This document shows positions 4,979 through 8,051 of a DNA stretch of 8,051 nt, piece after piece. Each line of letters begins with the position of its first letter. Positions within the stretch are counted from its first letter, which is position 1. The notes beneath the pieces are model-generated. The model was given only the letters and a program-made list of their open reading frames with translations, made no database searches and had not been told where the DNA came from. Position numbers and translations under genes: made by a program. The DNA lies in contig CAVHZH010000096.1 in assembly GCA_963640395.1 (NCBI GenBank), forward strand, positions 1 through 8,051. The letters run 5' to 3'. Source of the stretch: W0P33-017 sp963640395. GTDB lineage: Bacteria; Bacillota; Clostridia; Lachnospirales; Lachnospiraceae.

Positions 4979-4994
4979 GTGGAATGGAGAAATT

Positions 4995-6155
4995 ATGCAG
5001 ACATATGAACTGGTCGCCCCTTGTCATTTTGGGCTGGAGGCAGTATTGAAACGGGAGATCTATGATCTCGGCTATGAGATCACGCGGGTCGAGGACGGCA
5101 GAGTGACGTTTACGGGAGATGCAGAGGCGATCTGCCGTGCCAACCTGTTTTTGCGCACGGCGGAGCGCGTGCTGATTCAGGTCGGCAGATTCACGGCTGC
5201 GACCTTTGACGAGCTGTTCGAGGGGACAAAAGCGCTGCCGTGGGAGGAATATCTGCCGAAGAATGCGCGTTTCTGGGTCAAAAAGGCATCTTCGGTCAAG
5301 AGTAAGCTGTTCAGCCCGTCCGATATCCAGTCGATCGTAAAAAAGGCGGTTGTCGAGCGATTAAAGGGGCAGTATCATATCGAATGGTTCGAGGAAAACG
5401 GTGCGAACTATCCGTTACGCGTATTTTTGCTCAAGGATGAAGTGACCGTGACGATCGATACGACCGGGGAATCGCTGCACAAGCGCGGTTACCGGACGAT
5501 GGCAGGTGCAGCGCCGCTCTCAGAGACGCTGGCTGCATCGCTCATCATGCTCACGCCGTGGCACGCAGACCGGATTCTGGTCGATCCGTTTTGCGGAAGC
5601 GGTACCTTCCCGATCGAGGCGGCGATGATGGCTGCGAATATCGCACCCGGCATGAACCGCGAATTTTTATCACAGGAATGGAACGGGCTGGTGCCAAAAA
5701 AAGTGTGGTATGAGGCGCTCGAGGAGGCAAATGATCTGGTTGATTTAGATGTAGAGACAGCGATACAGGGCTATGATGCCGATGAGAGCGTGATCGCGAT
5801 CGCGAGGGAGAACGCACGCCGCGCCGGGGTGGACAAGCTCATCCATTTCCAGCGCAGACCGGTGGCACAGCTGCGTCATCCGAAAAAATATGGTTTTATC
5901 ATCACCAATCCGCCCTACGGGGAGCGTCTGGAGGACAAAAAGGATCTGCCCGCGCTCTATACACAGATCGGTGAGGTCTATGCCGCGCTCGATGACTGGT
6001 CGATGTATCTGATCACCAGCTATGAGGAGGCAGAGCGCTATATCGGCAGAAAGGCAGACCGCAACCGAAAGCTCTACAATGGTATGATCCGTACTTATTT
6101 TTATCAGTTTCTGGGTGCGAAACCACCGAAGCGGCAGCGCACAGACCGCGCGTAA
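4995..6155 (+). CDS. THUMP-domain class I rRNA methyltransferase (RlmL/YpsC family)
   Basis: Predicted SAM-dependent N2-guanine methyltransferase acting on 23S rRNA, in the family of the RlmL N-terminal half and Bacillus YpsC (COG0116). Residues 1-60 form the ferredoxin-like start (YELVAPCHFGLEAVLKREI), with a THUMP RNA-binding domain to about 160. DTTGESLHKRGYR precedes the methyltransferase domain. SAM motif I is VDPFCGSGTFPIEAA (196-210) and the catalytic motif IV is NPPYGERL (305-312), typical of amino-group methylation. At 386 residues it matches the single-methyltransferase Firmicute form and lacks the second (RlmK) domain of E. coli RlmL. GGAG (4986-4989) precedes ATG by 5 bp. It has its own promoter at 4885-4914. 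The C1 peptidase gene starts 42 bp after the stop and may be co-transcribed. Confidence 0.92.
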   Translation: MQTYELVAPCHFGLEAVLKREIYDLGYEITRVEDGRVTFTGDAEAICRANLFLRTAERVLIQVGRFTAATFDELFEGTKALPWEEYLPKNARFWVKKASSVKSKLFSPSDIQSIVKKAVVERLKGQYHIEWFEENGANYPLRVFLLKDEVTVTIDTTGESLHKRGYRTMAGAAPLSETLAASLIMLTPWHADRILVDPFCGSGTFPIEAAMMAANIAPGMNREFLSQEWNGLVPKKVWYEALEEANDLVDLDVETAIQGYDADESVIAIARENARRAGVDKLIHFQRRPVAQLRHPKKYGFIITNPPYGERLEDKKDLPALYTQIGEVYAALDDWSMYLITSYEEAERYIGRKADRNRKLYNGMIRTYFYQFLGAKPPKRQRTDRA

Positions 6156-6197
6156 CATCCGGAGCATGCGGCGGTTCATATACAAAAGGAATGAGAA

Positions 6198-7934
6198 ATG
6201 CGTTATTCAAGGCGATATATATTTTTTACAGTTGTATTATTTTTGATGATTCTGGCAAAATTCAACCATTCGACGCAGGAGCTGATAGAAGTCCAGCCGT
6301 TCCGAGGTGCCCAGCTGCTGGAGCAGGATTGGGATCCGCTCATCGCAGCGAGTGTGAATGACAGCGTGATCACGCTCAATATCGGCAGCCACAGCTATAC
6401 GAGCGACGACACGGGTCTGTACATGGACGACCGGCTGCAGTTGATGGTTCCGGTGAGCATCCTGCGCGACAGCCTGAATTGCAGTGCGCATATTTATCGT
6501 GGAAAAAAGCTGGTTGTGCAAAAGCGCGACCTGTCGATCAGCTTTGTGCTCGATCAGACGACCTGTCAGGTGAATGACAAGGAAGTGGAGCTGATCTCGC
6601 CGATGACAAAGGACGAGGACGGCTTTTATGTAGGTATGAAGGATCTCGCGGATCTGCTCGGCTATGATTTTGAGTGGGATATACAGCAGAACAAGGCAAC
6701 CGGTGTCGATACGATGAGTGATGTGGGCTTTCTGCCGTACAAATATGACCTGCGGGAGCAGAAGCGTGTGACGGCTGTACGGGATCAGGGCTCGCTCGGA
6801 ACATGCTGGGCATTTGCAACGCTTACCGCGCTCGAATCCTCTCTGTTACCGGAAGAAAAGTTTTCTTTTGCAGAGGATCATATGACGCTGTGCAACAGCT
6901 TTGGACAGGGGCAGAATGTCGGCGGCGACTATACGATGTCGATGGCGTATCTCGCGGCATGGCAGGGACCGGTGCTTGCAAAGGATGACCCCTACGGGGA
7001 TGGCGAAAGTGATCCGTCACTCACAGCGGTCAAGCACGTGCAGGAGATGCAGATCATGGAATCCGGCGACCAGCAGAAGATCAAGGAGGCAGTATTTAAA
7101 TACGGCGGCGTGCAGACCTCGATTTACACGACCCTTCAGGATTCGGACAGCACCAGTGTTTATTATAATAAGGATACCTATGCATATTGTTATCAGGGCT
7201 CGGAAAAGCCCAATCACGATGTTGTGATCATCGGGTGGGATGATTCCTTTTCTAAGGACAATTTCTCGACACCGCCGGAGGAGGACGGTGCGTTTATCTG
7301 CCAGAACAGTTGGGGCAGGGAGTTCGGCGAGGACGGTATCTTTTACATTTCCTACTACGACTCCAATATAGGCATACACAATGTTGTGTATACGTGTATA
7401 GAGGATGTCGATAACTATGACCGGATTTACCAGTCGGATCTGTGCGGCTGGGTCGGACAGATGGGTTATGACCGGGAGAGCATCTACGGAGCCAATGTAT
7501 TCCTCGCAGAGAGCGCAGAGGAGCTTCAGGCAGCCGGATTCTATGCGACCGGCAAGGACACCTCGTATGATATCTATATTGTGAAAAATTTTGAGGATAC
7601 AGACAGCCTTGCGCCGGAAAACCGGATCAAGGTCGCGCAGGGGCAGCTGTCGAATGCCGGCTACTATACGATCCGTTTTGATAAAACAGTGGATGTAGAG
7701 GCGGGAGAGCGTTTTGCGGTTATGATCTATATTACGACGCCAAACGCAGTCTATCCGATGGCGATTGAGTATGCGGCGGACGAGCTGACGGCAGATGTGG
7801 ATATCTCCGACGGCGAGGGCTATATCAGCATCCGCGGCAGTCAGTGGAACCGCGTGGAGGAGCAGGCACAGAGCAATCTGTGTATCAAGGCATACAGTTC
7901 GCGCAGGGAGAATACAGCAGATGATAAAAAATAA
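6198..7934 (+). CDS. Membrane-targeted papain-family (C1) cysteine protease with stalk and lectin-like domains
   Basis: A 578-residue extracytoplasmic protease. MRYSRR followed by a hydrophobic stretch (7-20) is an N-terminal signal or membrane anchor; no clear cleavage site is visible. Residues ~55-170 resemble the copper-amine-oxidase N-terminal-like stalk domain (SITL/SHSY, LMVPVSILRDSL, GFYVGMKDLADLLGYDFEWD). The C1 peptidase domain (~178-395) has a complete catalytic set: Q197 in RDQGSLGTCWAF, nucleophile C203, H340 in NHDVVIIGWDD and N370 in CQNSWGREFGEDGIFYIS. Residues ~410-565 match the lectin-like domain often found C-terminal to bacterial C1 peptidases (AAGFYATGKDTSYDIYI, YYTIRFD, VEAGERFAVMI). 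There is no LPXTG sorting signal, and the C-terminus is charged. AAGGA (6186-6190) lies 7 bp before ATG. The substrate is unknown. No terminator is evident between the stop and the family-2 repeat at 7987. Confidence 0.92.
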   Translation: MRYSRRYIFFTVVLFLMILAKFNHSTQELIEVQPFRGAQLLEQDWDPLIAASVNDSVITLNIGSHSYTSDDTGLYMDDRLQLMVPVSILRDSLNCSAHIYRGKKLVVQKRDLSISFVLDQTTCQVNDKEVELISPMTKDEDGFYVGMKDLADLLGYDFEWDIQQNKATGVDTMSDVGFLPYKYDLREQKRVTAVRDQGSLGTCWAFATLTALESSLLPEEKFSFAEDHMTLCNSFGQGQNVGGDYTMSMAYLAAWQGPVLAKDDPYGDGESDPSLTAVKHVQEMQIMESGDQQKIKEAVFKYGGVQTSIYTTLQDSDSTSVYYNKDTYAYCYQGSEKPNHDVVIIGWDDSFSKDNFSTPPEEDGAFICQNSWGREFGEDGIFYISYYDSNIGIHNVVYTCIEDVDNYDRIYQSDLCGWVGQMGYDRESIYGANVFLAESAEELQAAGFYATGKDTSYDIYIVKNFEDTDSLAPENRIKVAQGQLSNAGYYTIRFDKTVDVEAGERFAVMIYITTPNAVYPMAIEYAADELTADVDISDGEGYISIRGSQWNRVEEQAQSNLCIKAYSSRRENTADDKK

Positions 7935-7986
7935 CCTTGCGTGGAATCGCGTGAGATTTATGACCGATCCGGGTGAACCGGGAATA

Positions 7987-8051
7987 TTAGGGAAACACTG
8001 ATTAAAGCGTTTCCCGCGCCGGATTTGCGCTGCGAAGCAGCAAATTCCCAT
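7987..8051 (+). mobile_element. Family-2 element, second long copy, cut by the window end
   Basis: 64 of 65 bases match 4744-4808; the only difference (A for G at 7996) breaks one pair of the left hairpin, GGGAAACACT 7990-7999 against AGCGTTTCCC 8006-8015. The copy follows the C1 peptidase gene by about 50 bp and probably continues to a right-hand palindrome beyond the window. The 52 bases between the protease stop and this copy hold nothing that I can support. Confidence 0.85.

Noticed and set aside
7921..8001. 26-codon frame overlapping the end of the protease gene
   Set aside because: It has a possible distant GGGAG, but it is very short, ends inside the family-2 repeat and resembles nothing known.
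7017..8051. 344-codon open frame on the minus strand
   Set aside because: It lies opposite the well-supported C1 peptidase gene, starts inside a repeat, is rich in Ile/Cys/Arg/His as antisense frames of GC3-rich genes are, and shows no domain that I recognise.

Overview
The window looks like chromosomal DNA from an anaerobic Firmicute, most likely the Lachnospiraceae (Clostridia). The evidence is the protein flavour, the strong GGAGG-type ribosome binding sites, a Clostridium-like TrpRS, a C1 peptidase with a lectin-like tail, and short palindromic intergenic repeats. Species cannot be assigned from sequence alone.

Layout. Positions 1-205 hold the 3' end of a probable surface-protein gene and its UUCG-loop terminator. 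Positions 204-408 hold a fragment plus a full copy of a ~160 bp inverted-repeat-bounded element (family 1). Positions 418-549 hold an unrecognised short ORF or gene remnant. Positions 613-3112 encode tryptophanyl-tRNA synthetase (trpS) and a stand-alone TrpB2-type tryptophan synthase beta chain, 34 bp apart and probably co-transcribed. A second full family-1 element fills the gap (3139-3300) before the convergent upp gene (uracil phosphoribosyltransferase, 3302-3931, minus strand). From about 4065 the plus strand carries a small Asn/Ser/Ala-rich protein, its terminator, a single-domain rhodanese, a THUMP-containing RlmL/YpsC-type rRNA methyltransferase with its own strong promoter, and a membrane-targeted papain-like protease. 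A second repeat family (family 2, core GGGAAACGCTGATT, hairpin-ended) occurs at 4329-4361, 4744-4873 and 7987-8051; the last copy runs off the window end.

Function. trpS and trpB2 form a coherent tryptophan unit: TrpB2 can make tryptophan from indole and serine, and TrpRS charges it to tRNA. upp salvages uracil. The methyltransferase is ribosome-modification housekeeping, and the protease is a cell-surface or secreted enzyme. The rhodanese and the N-rich small protein have no assigned partner here.

I do not see a defence system, CRISPR array, tRNA, rRNA or full insertion sequence. The least explained material is the two families of structured intergenic repeats. Family 1 brackets the trpS-trpB2 unit in direct orientation and can be drawn as a nested branched fold. 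Family 2 twice coincides with the stop codon of the upstream gene.
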